From NCBI RefSeq assembly GCF_030053425.1, contig NZ_JASGBI010000001.1, forward strand, positions 2,240,001-2,304,000: a stretch of 64,000 bases of DNA. Reading direction: 5' to 3'. This document shows positions 1-10,264 of this stretch, in pieces. Within the stretch, counting starts at the first letter, position 1, and every line of letters starts with the position of its first letter. Source of the stretch: Lysobacter stagni. Its GTDB lineage: Bacteria; Pseudomonadota; Gammaproteobacteria; Xanthomonadales; Xanthomonadaceae. Both the position numbers and the translations under genes were made by a program. Under the pieces are notes generated by a model, which worked only from the letters and a program-made list of their open reading frames with translations, made no database searches and had not been told where the DNA came from.

Positions 1-1006
1 GCAGGCGTTCGCGGGCGTAGTCGAAGCGCCCGGTGCCGCCGGCACCCGAGGCGGCGCCGGCGAGGTTGGCGGTCAGGCCGGGCGGCAACAGCGGGTTGAC
101 CGTGCCCTCGCTGGGGAACTGCGGGCGCGGGGCGCTTTCCTTGTTGCACTGGGCCGGGCCGTCCGGATCGCGCACGCACACCTCGCTGGTGCCACGCTCG
201 CGGCGGATGCGTGCCGCGCGCTCCTTGGCCTCGGTGATGCGGGTGATGGTGACCGGGTGCGTCATCAGCCAGTCCGGCGATTCGCCCCAGTAGTTGGCGC
301 CGTTGCTGCGCGAGCGCGCCTGCATGATGGTGAAGAAGTCGGCCATCGCCTCCGGGTCGTAATCGCTGCGTGCCAGCGTCTGGATGCCCAGGCGGTCGGC
401 CTCGGATTCGTTGGAGCGCGTGTAGTCGATCTGGCGCTGCTGCATCAGGCCCATCGCGCCGGCCATGGCCGCCTGCGCGGCATCGTCGGAGGAATTGCCG
501 CCGGCGGCCTGCGCCGCGACGATCGCGCCCAGCATCGCCAGCAGGATCGGCAACTGGTCGCGCTGGGCGCGCTCGGCGCCGCGCAGCACGTGCTGCTGCG
601 TGACGTGCGCGATTTCGTGCGACAGGACGCCCGCGACTTCATCCTCGCGATCGGCCGCCAGGATCAGGCCGGAGTTCACGCCGATGTAGCCGCCCAGGGT
701 GGCGAACGCGTTGATCTGGCGCTCGCGCAGCATGAAGAAGGTGAAGGGCTGGCGTGGCCGGTCGCTGTTCGCGGCCAGACGCGTGCCCAGGGTGTCGAGC
801 CAGCTGTCGATCAGCGGGTCTTCTAAGAGGTAGTCGTAATGGCGCAGCTGCGCCAGCATCATCGCGCCGTATTCCTCCTGCTGGCGCGGCGTCAGCAGTT
901 CACCGGCCGACGAACCGATGTCGGGCAGGTTGGCTTCCTGCGCCGGCGCGCAGACGCTGGCGACAGCGAGGGTGAGGGCAGCGGTGAGCAGGGCGATGCG
1001 ACGCAA
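1..1006 (-). CDS. M48 family zinc metalloprotease, BepA/YfgC-like (C-terminus cut by window edge)
   Basis: Probable periplasmic protease/chaperone of outer-membrane protein assembly. The reading frame runs leftward off the window, so only about 335 residues are seen. I chose a TTG start at 1006 because a GAGGGA motif lies about 9 nt upstream and the next residues form a signal peptide (LRRIALLTAALTLAVASVCA). The M48 zinc motif HEIAH is at residues 130-134, and the likely third ligand is the E of an ESEADR motif near residue 202. An Ala/Gly-rich segment lies between them. E. coli BepA has a TPR domain after the protease domain; that part would be outside the window. It is divergent from grxC. 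Family is secure; assignment to BepA rather than another M48 paralogue is inferred. Confidence 0.85.
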   Translation of the reverse strand, partial: MRRIALLTAALTLAVASVCAPAQEANLPDIGSSAGELLTPRQQEEYGAMMLAQLRHYDYLLEDPLIDSWLDTLGTRLAANSDRPRQPFTFFMLRERQINAFATLGGYIGVNSGLILAADREDEVAGVLSHEIAHVTQQHVLRGAERAQRDQLPILLAMLGAIVAAQAAGGNSSDDAAQAAMAGAMGLMQQRQIDYTRSNESEADRLGIQTLARSDYDPEAMADFFTIMQARSRSNGANYWGESPDWLMTHPVTITRITEAKERAARIRRERGTSEVCVRDPDGPAQCNKESAPRPQFPSEGTVNPLLPPGLTANLAGAASGAGGTGRFDYARERL

Positions 1007-1216
1007 ATGGAAGGTCCCTCTGTAGCCGGTCGGGCTCCCGCAGGATGCGGCGGTAGGCCCGGACCGGGATGAATCGCCGTTTAATCCAGCCGGCGGGATG
1101 CGATCCTGCGCGCATCCACGTTACGGCAGTGTTCCGCAGGCGGGGTGGAAATGCCTGCGTCGCGAGCCCATATTCGACCACAGCCGCATCCGCGAGTTCA
1201 CACGCAGGAGTTCCGC

Positions 1217-1516
1217 TTGAGCAGTACCGCTTCCACCCCCGTCGCCGACACCGCCGCCAAGGGCCCCGAGATCGTCATCTATACCACCGCGATCTGCCCG
1301 TATTGCGTCGCCGCCAAGAACTTCCTGAAGAGTAAAGGGCGCGAGTGGACCGAGGTCCGCATCGACCTGGAGCCGGCAGAGCGCGAAAAGATGGTCGCCC
1401 GCGCACGGCGCACCAGCGTCCCGCAGATCTTCATCGGCGATACCCACGTGGGCGGGTACGACGACATGATCGCGCTGCATCGCTCCGGCGGGCTGGAACC
1501 GCTGCTGGCGGGCTGA
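1217..1516 (+). CDS. grxC: Glutaredoxin 3 (GrxC-type, CPYC)
   Basis: Small glutathione-dependent disulfide reductase of the cytoplasm. The dithiol active site CPYC follows the beta strand EIVIYTTAI, and the GSH-binding elements TSVPQIFIG (with the cis-Pro) and GGYDD are present. I use the TTG at 1217 because GCAGGAG lies 6 nt upstream; an earlier in-frame GTG at 1145 would add a tail unlike the family. The product is 99 aa, slightly longer than the usual 83-90 because of a short Ser/Thr/Ala-rich N-terminus. It is divergent from the BepA-like protease, with about 210 bp of shared upstream DNA. Confidence 0.92.
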   Translation: MSSTASTPVADTAAKGPEIVIYTTAICPYCVAAKNFLKSKGREWTEVRIDLEPAEREKMVARARRTSVPQIFIGDTHVGGYDDMIALHRSGGLEPLLAG

Positions 1517-1669
1517 CACCGCATCACCATTGGATGCCTTCCCGGAACGGGTGGGCCTCCGGACGCGTGACGCATGTGCGTCCGCGGGACGATTACCCCT
1601 TGGCCTTCCCGCCGCTGCGCCCGCGCGACGTAAGGCCGTCCTTCTCCGAAACATGAACCCGGGATCCCC

Positions 1670-2056
1670 ATGAGCACCGAAAACGACCGCGTCGCCGAAT
1701 TCACCGCCTTCCGCAAGCGCATGAACGAACGCATCCTGGCCGAGCCCAACCAGGTCGTGCGCCGTTTCTTCGCGCTGGACACGCAGACCTACCAGGCCGG
1801 CGCGCTGGACGTGAAGACCAAGGAACTGCTGGGCCTGGTGGCTTCCATGGTGCTTCGTTGCGACGACTGCATCAGCTACCACGTCGCCCAGTGCAAGGAA
1901 GCGGGCGTGAACCGCGACGAGATGTTCGAGGCGTTCTCGGTCGGGCTGGTCGTCGGCGGCTCGATCGTGATCCCCCACCTGCGCCGTGCGGTCGATTTCC
2001 TGGACCGTCTGGAGCAGGGCGAGGCGACCGCTCCGGACGGCCACGACCACGGCTGA
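1670..2056 (+). CDS. Carboxymuconolactone decarboxylase / AhpD-like protein
   Basis: Small all-helical protein of 128 aa with the AhpD-like core: an upstream Glu-containing helix (TKELLGLV) followed by CDDC and a His four residues later (CDDCISYH). In AhpD-type proteins the CxxC pair carries out thiol-based peroxide or disulfide chemistry, so a redox role is more likely than decarboxylation. The C-terminus is rich in His and acidic residues (DGHDHG), a possible metal-binding tail. It follows grxC by about 150 bp in the same direction, a thematically consistent redox neighbour. The real substrate is unknown. Confidence 0.85.
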   Translation: MSTENDRVAEFTAFRKRMNERILAEPNQVVRRFFALDTQTYQAGALDVKTKELLGLVASMVLRCDDCISYHVAQCKEAGVNRDEMFEAFSVGLVVGGSIVIPHLRRAVDFLDRLEQGEATAPDGHDHG

Positions 2057-2120
2057 CCGGGCGCCTGAACCCGCTCAGGGCCGGGCCGGGGACCGGAACG
2101 GCCGGCAGGCGCGCCTCCGC

Positions 2121-2143
2121 AAAGCCCGCTACGGCGGGCTTTC
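2121..2143 (+). terminator. Possible terminator hairpin after the AhpD-like gene
   Basis: A 9-bp perfect stem (AAAGCCCGC / GCGGGCTTT) with a TACG loop lies 65 bp beyond the AhpD-like stop codon. The T-run is only the three Ts at the end of the stem, so termination strength is doubtful. Confidence 0.45.
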
Positions 2144-2259
2144 GACCAAAGTCCAGCGAAGCCGGATCTGCAGGCGCAGGCCGCTTCCGGCATAATTCTC
2201 CGGCTAACCATCCGGCGCCGTACCGCAGCGCGCCCTCAGCTGGAAGAAGAAGATCCCCT

Positions 2260-3267
2260 ATGACGCAGACGATTACGGTCATCCGTGGCGACGGTATCGG
2301 CCCGGAAATCATGGATGCCACCTTGCACGTGCTGGACTCGATGAACCTCGGGTTGCAGTACGAATTCGCCGATGCCGGCCTGGTCGCCCTGGAAAAGCAC
2401 GGTGAACTGCTGCCGCAGGCCACGCTGGATTCCATCCGCAAGAACCGCATCGCGCTGAAGTCGCCGCTGACCACGCCGGTGGGCGAGGGCTTCTCCTCGA
2501 TCAACGTCGAACTGCGCAAGCGCTTCGACCTGTACGCCAACGTGCGTCCGGCCAAGTCGTTCCCGAACACCAAGTCGCGCTTCGCCGACGGCGTGGACCT
2601 GATCACCGTGCGCGAGAACACCGAAGGCGCGTACATCGGTGAAGGCCAGTCCCTCTCGGAAGACGGCGAAACCGCGCTTTTGACGCAGAAGGTGACCCGT
2701 CGCGGCTCCGAGCGCATCGTGCGCTATGCCTTCGAGCTGGCCCGCCGCACCGGCCGCAAGAAGGTCACGGTCGTGCACAAGGCCAACATCCTCAAGTCGA
2801 CCTCGGGCCTGTTCCTCAAGACCGCGCGTGCGGTGGCGACGGAATATCCGGACATCGAGTGCAACGAGATGATCGTGGACAACACCTGCATGCAGCTGGT
2901 GATGCGTCCGGAGCAGTTCGACATCATCGTCACCACCAACCTGTTCGGCGACATCATCTCCGACCTGTGCGCCGGCCTCGTCGGCGGCCTGGGCCTGGCG
3001 CCGGGCGCGAACATCGGCACCGATGCGGCGATCTTCGAAGCCGTGCACGGCACCGCGCCGGACATCGCCGGCCAGGGCAAGGCCAATCCGTGCGCGCTGC
3101 TGCTGGGCGCGGCGCAGATGCTCGACCACCTGGGCCTGCCGGAAAAGGCGACGAAGCTGCGCGAGGCGATCATCGCCACGCTCGAAGCCAAGGACTCGCT
3201 GACGCCGGATCTGGGCGGCACGGGCAATACGCTGTCGTTCGCCAAGGCGATCGCCAGCCGTATCTGA
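2260..3267 (+). CDS. icd: Isocitrate dehydrogenase, NAD-type
   Basis: Citric-acid-cycle enzyme converting isocitrate to 2-oxoglutarate. The 335-aa length and architecture match the short, NAD-dependent homoisocitrate/isopropylmalate-like class, not the 416-aa NADP enzyme of E. coli. Visible motifs are GDGIGPEI near the N-terminus, the substrate-binding run of Arg residues (ELRKRFDLYANVRP), TVRENTEGAY, the catalytic Lys in VHKANILK, and the metal-binding NLFGDIISD. The ATG at 2260 places ITVIRGDGIGPEI exactly at the N-terminus as expected; the upstream in-frame stretch is low-complexity. A strong terminator follows, so it is probably monocistronic. Confidence 0.93.
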   Translation: MTQTITVIRGDGIGPEIMDATLHVLDSMNLGLQYEFADAGLVALEKHGELLPQATLDSIRKNRIALKSPLTTPVGEGFSSINVELRKRFDLYANVRPAKSFPNTKSRFADGVDLITVRENTEGAYIGEGQSLSEDGETALLTQKVTRRGSERIVRYAFELARRTGRKKVTVVHKANILKSTSGLFLKTARAVATEYPDIECNEMIVDNTCMQLVMRPEQFDIIVTTNLFGDIISDLCAGLVGGLGLAPGANIGTDAAIFEAVHGTAPDIAGQGKANPCALLLGAAQMLDHLGLPEKATKLREAIIATLEAKDSLTPDLGGTGNTLSFAKAIASRI

Positions 3268-3292
3268 TCGGCCTGCACGCCTGATCTTCCGG

Positions 3293-3323
3293 ACGGGGCG
3301 CCTTCGGGCGCCCCGTTCTGTTT
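3293..3323 (+). terminator. Rho-independent terminator of icd
   Basis: Perfect 10-bp stem ACGGGGCGCC / GGCGCCCCGT closed by a TTCG tetraloop and followed by TCTGTTT, starting 25 bp after the icd stop codon. Confidence 0.85.
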
Positions 3324-3445
3324 CGGACGGCCGTACTGGGCGAGACTGGCCGCGCGCATGCTCGGCCTGTGTTCCGCCCATGGCGTCGACACCACCGCCT
3401 GCGGACGGCAGAATTCGCGCGCTTTTATTTCATTCGGATGGAAAG

Positions 3446-4777
3446 ATGAACCAAACGGTCCGGCCGAGCGCCCTGGCGCTGACGCCACTGCTGGTGTTTC
3501 TGGGCCTGTTCTTCGGCGCCGGCCTGTATTTCACCAGCCACGGCGAGGCCATGGGCTTCTACCAGCTGCGCGCGCCGGTGGCGATCCTGCCGGCGCTGGC
3601 GCTGGCGGCGTTCATCGCCTGGCGTCGCGGCCTGAAGCCGCTGGAAACGCTGCTGTCGGGCATGGGCGACCACAACGTCGTGCTGATGTGCCTGATCTTC
3701 CTGCTGGCCGGTGGCTTCGTGGAGGTGTCCAAGGCCATCGGCGCGGTGGACGCCATCGTCGCGCTGGGCATCGGTCACGTGCATCCGGCGTTGCTGCTGC
3801 CGGGCCTGTTCGTCGTCGCCGGGTTCATCTCGTTGTCGCTGGGCACCTCGATGGGCACCATCGCCGCGGTCGCGCCGATCGCGCTGGGCGTGTCGGATGC
3901 CTCCGGGCTGGATCGCGCGCTGGTGCTGGGCGCCGTGATCGGCGGCGCCACCTTCGGCGACAACCTGTCGGTGATCTCCGACACCGCCATCGTCGCCAGC
4001 CGTACGCAGGGCTGCACGATGCGCGAGAAATTCCGCGAGAACCTCAAGTTCGCGCTGCCCGCCGCGCTGATCACGGTGGTCGCGCTGGGCTTCATCGGCG
4101 AGACCGCGCCGGTTCAGAACCTGGATCCGGTGTCGCCCTGGCTGATCGTGCCGTACATCATCGTCCTCGGCTTGGCGTTGGCGGGCGTCGACGTCATCAT
4201 CGTGCTCGGCCTGGGTCTGGTGATCGCCGGACTGTTCGGCGCGTTCTTCACCGACGAGTTCGGCGTGGCCGCTTACGCGACCCACATCTGGGAAGGCTTC
4301 GAGAGCATGGTGGAAATCACCCTGCTGTCGCTGCTGGTCGGCGGCCTGGGCGCGCTGATGAAAGCCACCGGCGGCCTTGCGTGGCTGGCCACGGTAATCG
4401 GGCGTTTTGCACGCGGGCACCGCAGCCGCCGCGCGGGAGAAATCAGCATCGCCACGCTGTCGGCGACCACGGACGTCTTCACCGCGAACAACACCGTGGC
4501 CATCCTCATCAGCGGCGGCCTGGCGCGCGACATCGCGCAGCAGCACGGCGTTCCTCCGGCGCGTGCGGCCAGCGTGCTCGACATTTTCGCGTGCGTGACC
4601 CAGGGCGTGCTGCCGTACGGCGCGCAGATCCTGCTGGCGGCATCGCTGGGTTCGGTGTCGCCGATCGCGCTTGCCGGCAGCGTGTATTACAGCTGGGTGC
4701 TCGGCGCCATCACGCTGGTCGCGATGTTGTGGCCCTCCCGCAAGCCCGAACCGGTGCATTCCGACGCGGCCCCCTGA
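3446..4777 (+). CDS. Na+/H+ antiporter, NhaC family
   Basis: Polytopic inner-membrane transporter of 443 aa with about 11-12 hydrophobic segments. The stretch FGDNLSVISDTAI near residues 169-181 resembles the conserved charged motif of NhaC antiporters, and a second half-motif (TDVFTANNTVAI) lies in the C-terminal part, consistent with an inverted-repeat transporter. The likely role is exchange of Na+ for protons in pH and salt homeostasis, though some family members exchange organic substrates (malate/lactate, tyrosine). The start at 3446 gives MNQTVRPS and then the first membrane helix. It stands alone between two terminators. Substrate specificity cannot be read from the sequence. Confidence 0.85.
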   Translation: MNQTVRPSALALTPLLVFLGLFFGAGLYFTSHGEAMGFYQLRAPVAILPALALAAFIAWRRGLKPLETLLSGMGDHNVVLMCLIFLLAGGFVEVSKAIGAVDAIVALGIGHVHPALLLPGLFVVAGFISLSLGTSMGTIAAVAPIALGVSDASGLDRALVLGAVIGGATFGDNLSVISDTAIVASRTQGCTMREKFRENLKFALPAALITVVALGFIGETAPVQNLDPVSPWLIVPYIIVLGLALAGVDVIIVLGLGLVIAGLFGAFFTDEFGVAAYATHIWEGFESMVEITLLSLLVGGLGALMKATGGLAWLATVIGRFARGHRSRRAGEISIATLSATTDVFTANNTVAILISGGLARDIAQQHGVPPARAASVLDIFACVTQGVLPYGAQILLAASLGSVSPIALAGSVYYSWVLGAITLVAMLWPSRKPEPVHSDAAP

Positions 4778-4788
4778 GGGCCTCGACG

Positions 4789-4822
4789 AAAAAGGGCGCG
4801 GAGTGATCCGCGCCCTTTTCGT
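4789..4822. terminator. Bidirectional terminator between the NhaC and Bax-inhibitor genes
   Basis: GGGCGCGGA / TCCGCGCCC stem with GTGA loop, preceded by a run of As and followed by TTTTCGTTT. The two genes converge here, and the A- and T-tracts would serve both strands. Confidence 0.85.
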
Positions 4823-4839
4823 TTACGGGATGTCGCCGC

Positions 4840-5604
4840 TCAGTTGCGCGATTGCAGCTTCGAGAGCAGGCGCAGGAATTCGATGTACAGCCACACCAGC
4901 GTGACCATCAGGCCGAACGCCGCATACCACTCCATGTACTTGGGCGCATTCTGCTCGACGCCGCTTTCGATGAAGTCGAAATCGAGCACCAGGTTCAGTG
5001 CCGCAATCACCACCACGAACAGGCTGAAACCGATGCCGATCAGGCCGGACTCGTGGATGTACGGTACGCGCACGCCGAAGAAGCTGAGCGCGATCGTCAC
5101 CAGGTAGACCAGGGCGATGCCGCCGGTCGCGGCGACCACGCCGAGCTTGAAGTTCTCCGTGGCCTTGATCAGCCCCGAACGGTAGGCGAAGAGCAGGGCG
5201 AACAGGGTGCCGAAGGTCAGCATCACCGCCTGCATCACGATGCCCGGGAAGCGGTGTTCGAAGATCGCCGAGATCGCGCCGAGGAAGAAGCCCTCGGTCA
5301 GCGCGTACATCGGCGCCGTCACCGGGGCCCATTCCTTCTTGAAGATCGTCACCATGGCGAACACGAGGCCGCCGATGATCCCGCCCCAGATGTACGGGCC
5401 GGCGCCGACCGCACCGGATTCGGTGAACTGCACCTGGCTCCAGGCGAAGGCCGCCGTGATCACGCACAGCAGCAGCAGCGCGCCGGTCTTGTTGACCGTT
5501 CCGTTCAGCGTCATCGCGTCGCCGTCGCGGCGGACCACCGTGCCGCTGGCCAGGTCCAGAAACGTGCTTTCCTTCAACGCGGGATTGCCGCTGCGTCCGA
5601 TCAT
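4840..5604 (-). CDS. Bax inhibitor-1 / YccA-family membrane protein
   Basis: Inner-membrane protein of 254 aa with about seven transmembrane helices after a soluble N-terminal segment of some 45 residues. The N-terminal MTLNGTVNKTG motif and overall length fit the bacterial BaxI_1 subgroup (longer than YbhL/YccA). Relatives of the superfamily act as pH-sensitive Ca2+ leak channels; E. coli YccA inhibits the FtsH protease. Which activity applies here is unknown. I chose the ATG at 5604 because AGGGGAAGG sits just upstream; an in-frame extension to 5700 runs toward the tRNA cluster and has no support. Confidence 0.88.
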   Translation of the reverse strand: MIGRSGNPALKESTFLDLASGTVVRRDGDAMTLNGTVNKTGALLLLCVITAAFAWSQVQFTESGAVGAGPYIWGGIIGGLVFAMVTIFKKEWAPVTAPMYALTEGFFLGAISAIFEHRFPGIVMQAVMLTFGTLFALLFAYRSGLIKATENFKLGVVAATGGIALVYLVTIALSFFGVRVPYIHESGLIGIGFSLFVVVIAALNLVLDFDFIESGVEQNAPKYMEWYAAFGLMVTLVWLYIEFLRLLSKLQSRN

Positions 5605-5747
5605 TGCCTTCCCCTGTTCCGTGGTGAATTGGAGGGGTGAGGATACAACGCACTCCCACGGCGCCTGCCATGCGTTGACAGCGCCGTGCGGTCCGACCAC
5701 ACTATCCGACCTTTCGCGGCGTTGGCGCGCAACGGAAGTCCCGGCTT

Positions 5748-5824
5748 CGGGGTATAGCTCAGCCTGGTAGAGCGCCAGCTTTGGGAGCTGGATGTCGTGG
5801 GTTCGAATCCCTCTGCCCCGACCA
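5748..5824 (+). tRNA. tRNA-Pro (UGG)
   Basis: 77-nt cloverleaf with acceptor CGGGGTA-type stem, encoded CCA, anticodon loop TTTGGGA (anticodon TGG) and T-loop GTTCGAATC. First of four closely spaced same-strand tRNAs that share a terminator at 6199-6234. Confidence 0.97.
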
Positions 5825-5891
5825 TCCGGATCGACGTGGCGGTTTTCGACCGGGCTGTGCCGGCGGTGGTGTCAGTTAAGATGTGCGACTG

Positions 5892-5968
5892 GCGCCCGTA
5901 GCTCAACCGGATAGAGCACCGGCCTTCTAAGCCGGTGGTTGTGGGTTCGAGTCCCGCCGGGCGCGCCA
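5892..5968 (+). tRNA. tRNA-Arg (UCU)
   Basis: 77 nt. The acceptor stem GCGCCCG pairs with CGGGCGC, anticodon loop CTTCTAA gives TCT, and CCA is encoded. 67 bp after tRNA-Pro. Confidence 0.97.
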
Positions 5969-5988
5969 GTTGCGTGACACGTTTTATG

Positions 5989-6065
5989 GTGGCTGTAGCT
6001 CAGTTGGTTAGAGTACTGGATTGTGATTCCAGTTGTCGGGGGTTCGAGTCCCCTCAGCCACCCCA
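5989..6065 (+). tRNA. tRNA-His (GUG)
   Basis: The acceptor stem GTGGCTG pairs with CAGCCAC, and the G at 5988 can serve as the essential G-1 opposite C73, as in all bacterial tRNA-His. Anticodon GTG in loop TTGTGAT; CCA is encoded. Confidence 0.96.
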
Positions 6066-6116
6066 GATTGTTGGCGAAGCACGATTTTGTTGTTATAGTT
6101 TCGCTTCTGTTGTTCC

Positions 6117-6192
6117 GGGCCGTTAGCTCAGTTGGTAGAGCAGTTGACTCTTAATCAATAGGTCCAAGGTTCGAATCCTTGACGGCCCACCA
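6117..6192 (+). tRNA. tRNA-Lys (CUU)
   Basis: 76 nt. The acceptor GGGCCGT pairs with ACGGCCC; anticodon stem GTTGA/TCAAT encloses loop CTCTTAA, so the anticodon is CTT. CCA is encoded. Confidence 0.95.
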
Positions 6193-6198
6193 ATCCCG

Positions 6199-6234
6199 GA
6201 AAAGCACCTGGTCCCCCAGGTGCTTTTTTCTTTT
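6199..6234 (+). terminator. Terminator of the Pro-Arg-His-Lys tRNA cluster
   Basis: AAAGCACCTGG / CCAGGTGCTTT stem with a TCCC loop and a long T-run (TTTTTTCTTTT), immediately after tRNA-Lys. Confidence 0.93.
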
Positions 6235-6286
6235 GCGCGGTCGCGTCCTAGAATGCCGCCGCGGTTAGCGTCAGGGACCGCTCGAA

Positions 6287-6371
6287 GCGAAAGTGGCGGA
6301 ATTGGTAGACGCCCTGGATTTAGGTTCCAGTGCCGCAAGGCGTGCGGGTTCGAGTCCCGCCTTTCGCACCA
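6287..6371 (+). tRNA. tRNA-Leu (UAG)
   Basis: 85-nt class II tRNA with a variable arm. The acceptor GCGAAAG pairs with CTTTCGC, anticodon loop TTTAGGT gives TAG, and CCA is encoded. It lies after the cluster terminator, so it must have its own promoter; the 60 bp upstream hold a TAGAAT hexamer (6249-6254) but no well-spaced -35. Confidence 0.97.
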
Positions 6372-6543
6372 ATCCGGGAACGCCGCCGCCTTGCCGCGGC
6401 GCCTCCTGCCGCGCTGGCGGCGAGGCCGATAATCGGCGAAACTACTGCGTTCCGCTGGCCGGCGAGCTGATCGCCGCGGCTGCGGTCGGACAGGATCATC
6501 AACATCGTGCCGTGGCCGGGGCGCCGCGGTGGCAGGAGTGGAT

Positions 6544-7845
6544 ATGCAAGTTTCGGTCGAATCGCTCGGCACCCTCGAACGCCGCATGACTTTCAGCCTT
6601 CCGGCGGACCGCCTGGAAGCTCAGGTCGACGGCCGCCTGCGCGAGATTTCGCGTGGCGCGAAGATCAAGGGTTTCCGCCCCGGCAAGGTGCCGGCCAAGG
6701 TGATCGAGCAGCGCTTCGGCGCGCAGGTCCGTGCCGAGGTCCTTGACGGACTGCTGCGCGAGGGCTTCAGCAACGCCGTGCGCCAGGAGTCGTTGCAGAT
6801 CGCCGGCAACCCGCAGATCGTCCCGGCAGCGGACACCGCTGACCAGCTGTCGTACGTGGCGACCTTCGAAGTCGTTCCGGACTTCGGCGACGTCGACGTG
6901 ACCAAGCTCAACGTCGTGCGCCACACCTCGGAAGTCTCCGCGGCGGACATCGACGCGATGATCGAGAACCTGCGCATGCAGCGCCGCAGCTGGAACCCGG
7001 TCGAGCGCGAAGCCGCCACCGGCGATGCGGTCGAGATCGAAACCTGGTCGCAGGCCGGCGACGAGCGCCTGCCCGCCGAAGGCGTCGAGCGTGGTGCCAC
7101 CGTGCTGGGTTCGGCCGCCATGTTCCCGGCCATCGAAGCCGCGCTGGTCGGCATGAAGGCCGGCGACGAGAAGGTCGCCGACATCGAATTCCCGACCGAC
7201 TGGCGCGTGCCGCAGTTCGCCGGCCGCACGGTCGCGGTGAACCTGAAGGCCACCCGGGTGTCCGAGTCGGTCCTGCCGGAAGTCGATGCGGCCTTCATCA
7301 AGAGCTTCGGCGTGCGCAGCGGCGACGTGGACCAGTTCCGCGCCGACATCCGCTCGAACCTGGAGCGCGAGCTCAAGGGCGCGCTGATGACGCGCCTGCG
7401 CCGCGAAGTCGGCGAGCAGCTGATCGCGGTCTACTCGCACGTCGAGATGCCGCCCAAGCTGGTCGAGGGCGAAGCCCGTGGCATGGCCGCGCAGGCCATC
7501 GAGACGGCCCGACGTCAGGGCCGTGCCGTCGGTGAGATCCCGGCCGATGCGCACGCCGGCTTCATGGACGCTGCGCGCAAGCGCGTCCTGGTCGGCCTGC
7601 TCGTGGGCGAGATCGCCCGCCGCAACGAGCTGCGCCTGGATCCCAAGCGCGTCACCGAGACCATGAACCTCATCGCCTCGACCTACGAGGAGCCGCAGCA
7701 GGTCATCGACCTGTACCGCAACGATGCGCAGCTGATGGCCGGGCTGCAGGCCCGCGTGATGGAAGAGCAGGTGATCGACTGGATCGCCGAGCGCGCCCAG
7801 CACACCGAGCAGCCGATGTCGTTCAACGAGGCGATCCGCCAGTAA
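6544..7845 (+). CDS. tig: Trigger factor, ribosome-associated chaperone and prolyl isomerase
   Basis: First chaperone to meet nascent chains; it binds ribosomal protein L23 at the tunnel exit. The 433-aa protein begins [17 protein letters not shown] and carries the ribosome-binding signature [11 protein letters not shown] (about residues 40-50), with a charged helical C-terminal cradle. The central FKBP-like domain (about 150-240) is divergent: a typical FKBP core is hard to recognise after [18 protein letters not shown] sits 5 nt before the ATG at 6544, which settles the start. It leads the tig-clpP-clpX-lon-hupB block conserved in many proteobacteria. Confidence 0.96.
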   Translation: MQVSVESLGTLERRMTFSLPADRLEAQVDGRLREISRGAKIKGFRPGKVPAKVIEQRFGAQVRAEVLDGLLREGFSNAVRQESLQIAGNPQIVPAADTADQLSYVATFEVVPDFGDVDVTKLNVVRHTSEVSAADIDAMIENLRMQRRSWNPVEREAATGDAVEIETWSQAGDERLPAEGVERGATVLGSAAMFPAIEAALVGMKAGDEKVADIEFPTDWRVPQFAGRTVAVNLKATRVSESVLPEVDAAFIKSFGVRSGDVDQFRADIRSNLERELKGALMTRLRREVGEQLIAVYSHVEMPPKLVEGEARGMAAQAIETARRQGRAVGEIPADAHAGFMDAARKRVLVGLLVGEIARRNELRLDPKRVTETMNLIASTYEEPQQVIDLYRNDAQLMAGLQARVMEEQVIDWIAERAQHTEQPMSFNEAIRQ

Positions 7846-7901
7846 TGCGAAACCCCGGGCCGCGCATCGCGCGCGGTCCGGTCGATCGAATGGACGTGCC
7901 C

Positions 7902-7930
7902 CTTGCGCTTGCGTCCGGTTGGCCCCAAGT
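7902..7930 (+). promoter_or_regulatory. Heat-shock (sigma-32-like) promoter upstream of clpP
   Basis: CTTGCG (7902-7907), a 15-nt spacer and CCCCAAGT (7923-7930) resemble the RpoH consensus CTTGAA-N13-15-CCCCATNT. The match ends 57 bp before the clpP ATG. clpP is a classical RpoH target in E. coli. Confidence 0.6.
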
Positions 7931-7987
7931 TGACCGGACCTCGCTTCCTGTAAGCGCCTTCCTCTTCAGCCCCAAGGGCCGTCGAAC

Positions 7988-8614
7988 ATGGACAACCTGA
8001 CCAAAGCTCTGAACCTCGTGCCGATGGTGGTCGAACAGACCAGCCGGGGCGAGCGCGCCTACGACATCTATTCGCGCCTGCTCAAGGAGCGCGTGATCTT
8101 CCTCGTCGGTGGCGTGGACGACCACGTGGCCAACGTGATCGTGGCGCAGATGCTGTTCCTCGAGGCCGAGAACCCCGAGAAGGACATCAGCCTCTACATC
8201 AACTCGCCGGGTGGCGTGGTCACCGCAGGTCTGGCGATCTACGACACCATGCAGTACATCAAGCCGGACGTGAGCACCATCTGCGTCGGCCAAGCCGCCT
8301 CGATGGGCGCGCTGCTGCTGGCTGCCGGCGCCAAGGGCAAGCGCTATGCGCTGCCGAATTCGCGCGTGATGATCCACCAACCGCTGGGCGGCTTCCAGGG
8401 ACAGGCGACGGACATCGACATCCACGCCCGCGAGATCCTGACCCTGCGTCAGCGCCTCAACGAGATCCTGGCCAAGCACACCGGCCAGGCGCTGGAGACC
8501 ATCGCCCGCGATACCGAGCGCGACAACTTCAAGAGCGCCGAGGCCGCCCGTGAATACGGTCTGGTCGACCAGGTTCTGGAGCGGCGCCCGGAAGATTCGA
8601 TCCAGGCGGGCTGA
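7988..8614 (+). CDS. clpP: ATP-dependent Clp protease proteolytic subunit
   Basis: Serine peptidase that forms the two-heptamer chamber and degrades proteins fed by ClpX or ClpA. The 208-aa length is typical. The catalytic triad is in place: Ser105 in GQAASMGA, His130 in MIHQPLGG and Asp179 in DTERDNF, with the same spacing as E. coli (97/122/171 in the mature enzyme). The N-terminal [19 protein letters not shown] motif and the gating loop are conserved. clpX follows after 150 bp; a heat-shock-type promoter precedes clpP. Confidence 0.97.
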   Translation: MDNLTKALNLVPMVVEQTSRGERAYDIYSRLLKERVIFLVGGVDDHVANVIVAQMLFLEAENPEKDISLYINSPGGVVTAGLAIYDTMQYIKPDVSTICVGQAASMGALLLAAGAKGKRYALPNSRVMIHQPLGGFQGQATDIDIHAREILTLRQRLNEILAKHTGQALETIARDTERDNFKSAEAAREYGLVDQVLERRPEDSIQAG

Positions 8615-8764
8615 CCTCAACGCCAGGTCATTGATTCCACGACTTTTCCGGCCCGTGATCCGACCCGCTAGGCGGGCCGGAGCGCTGTGTTATCCTCGGG
8701 CCGCAGCACCTGAACGCGTACGGCCACGGCGCGTTCAAGACACGAGCACCATTTGGGCACAAGC

Positions 8765-10057
<1,293 letters not shown>

Positions 10058-10161
10058 CGGCGCGTGACGGCCGTCGCGCCTTCGCGACGGCCTCCTCGCA
10101 GGCTAAACGCCTGATTCACAACGGGTAAATGCCCCCGGCCCGCAGCATTGCCTGCGGGCCG

Positions 10162-10190
10162 CTTGCATCCATTCGTCGCGGACCCCATAA
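10162..10190 (+). promoter_or_regulatory. Heat-shock (sigma-32-like) promoter upstream of lon
   Basis: CTTGCA (10162-10167), a 15-nt spacer and CCCCATAA (10183-10190). The -10-like part matches the RpoH consensus CCCCAT exactly, with the same spacing as the clpP site. It lies 74 bp before the lon ATG in a 207-bp intergenic region. lon is an RpoH target in E. coli. Confidence 0.65.
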
Positions 10191-10264
10191 CCGTCGCCAT
10201 GGGCGACGTGCGCCCAACGATGTCCCGGGCCATTCCGCCCGACCCCCGTTTCCGGAGTCCCCTC

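Noticed and set aside
1145..1216. A longer N-terminus for glutaredoxin from GTG 1145
   Set aside because: A strong ribosome-binding site precedes the TTG at 1217, and the extra residues are unlike the family.
5892..6192. Genomic-island attachment site in the tRNA cluster
   Set aside because: No integrase and no repeated tRNA 3' end are present nearby; the flanking genes are housekeeping.
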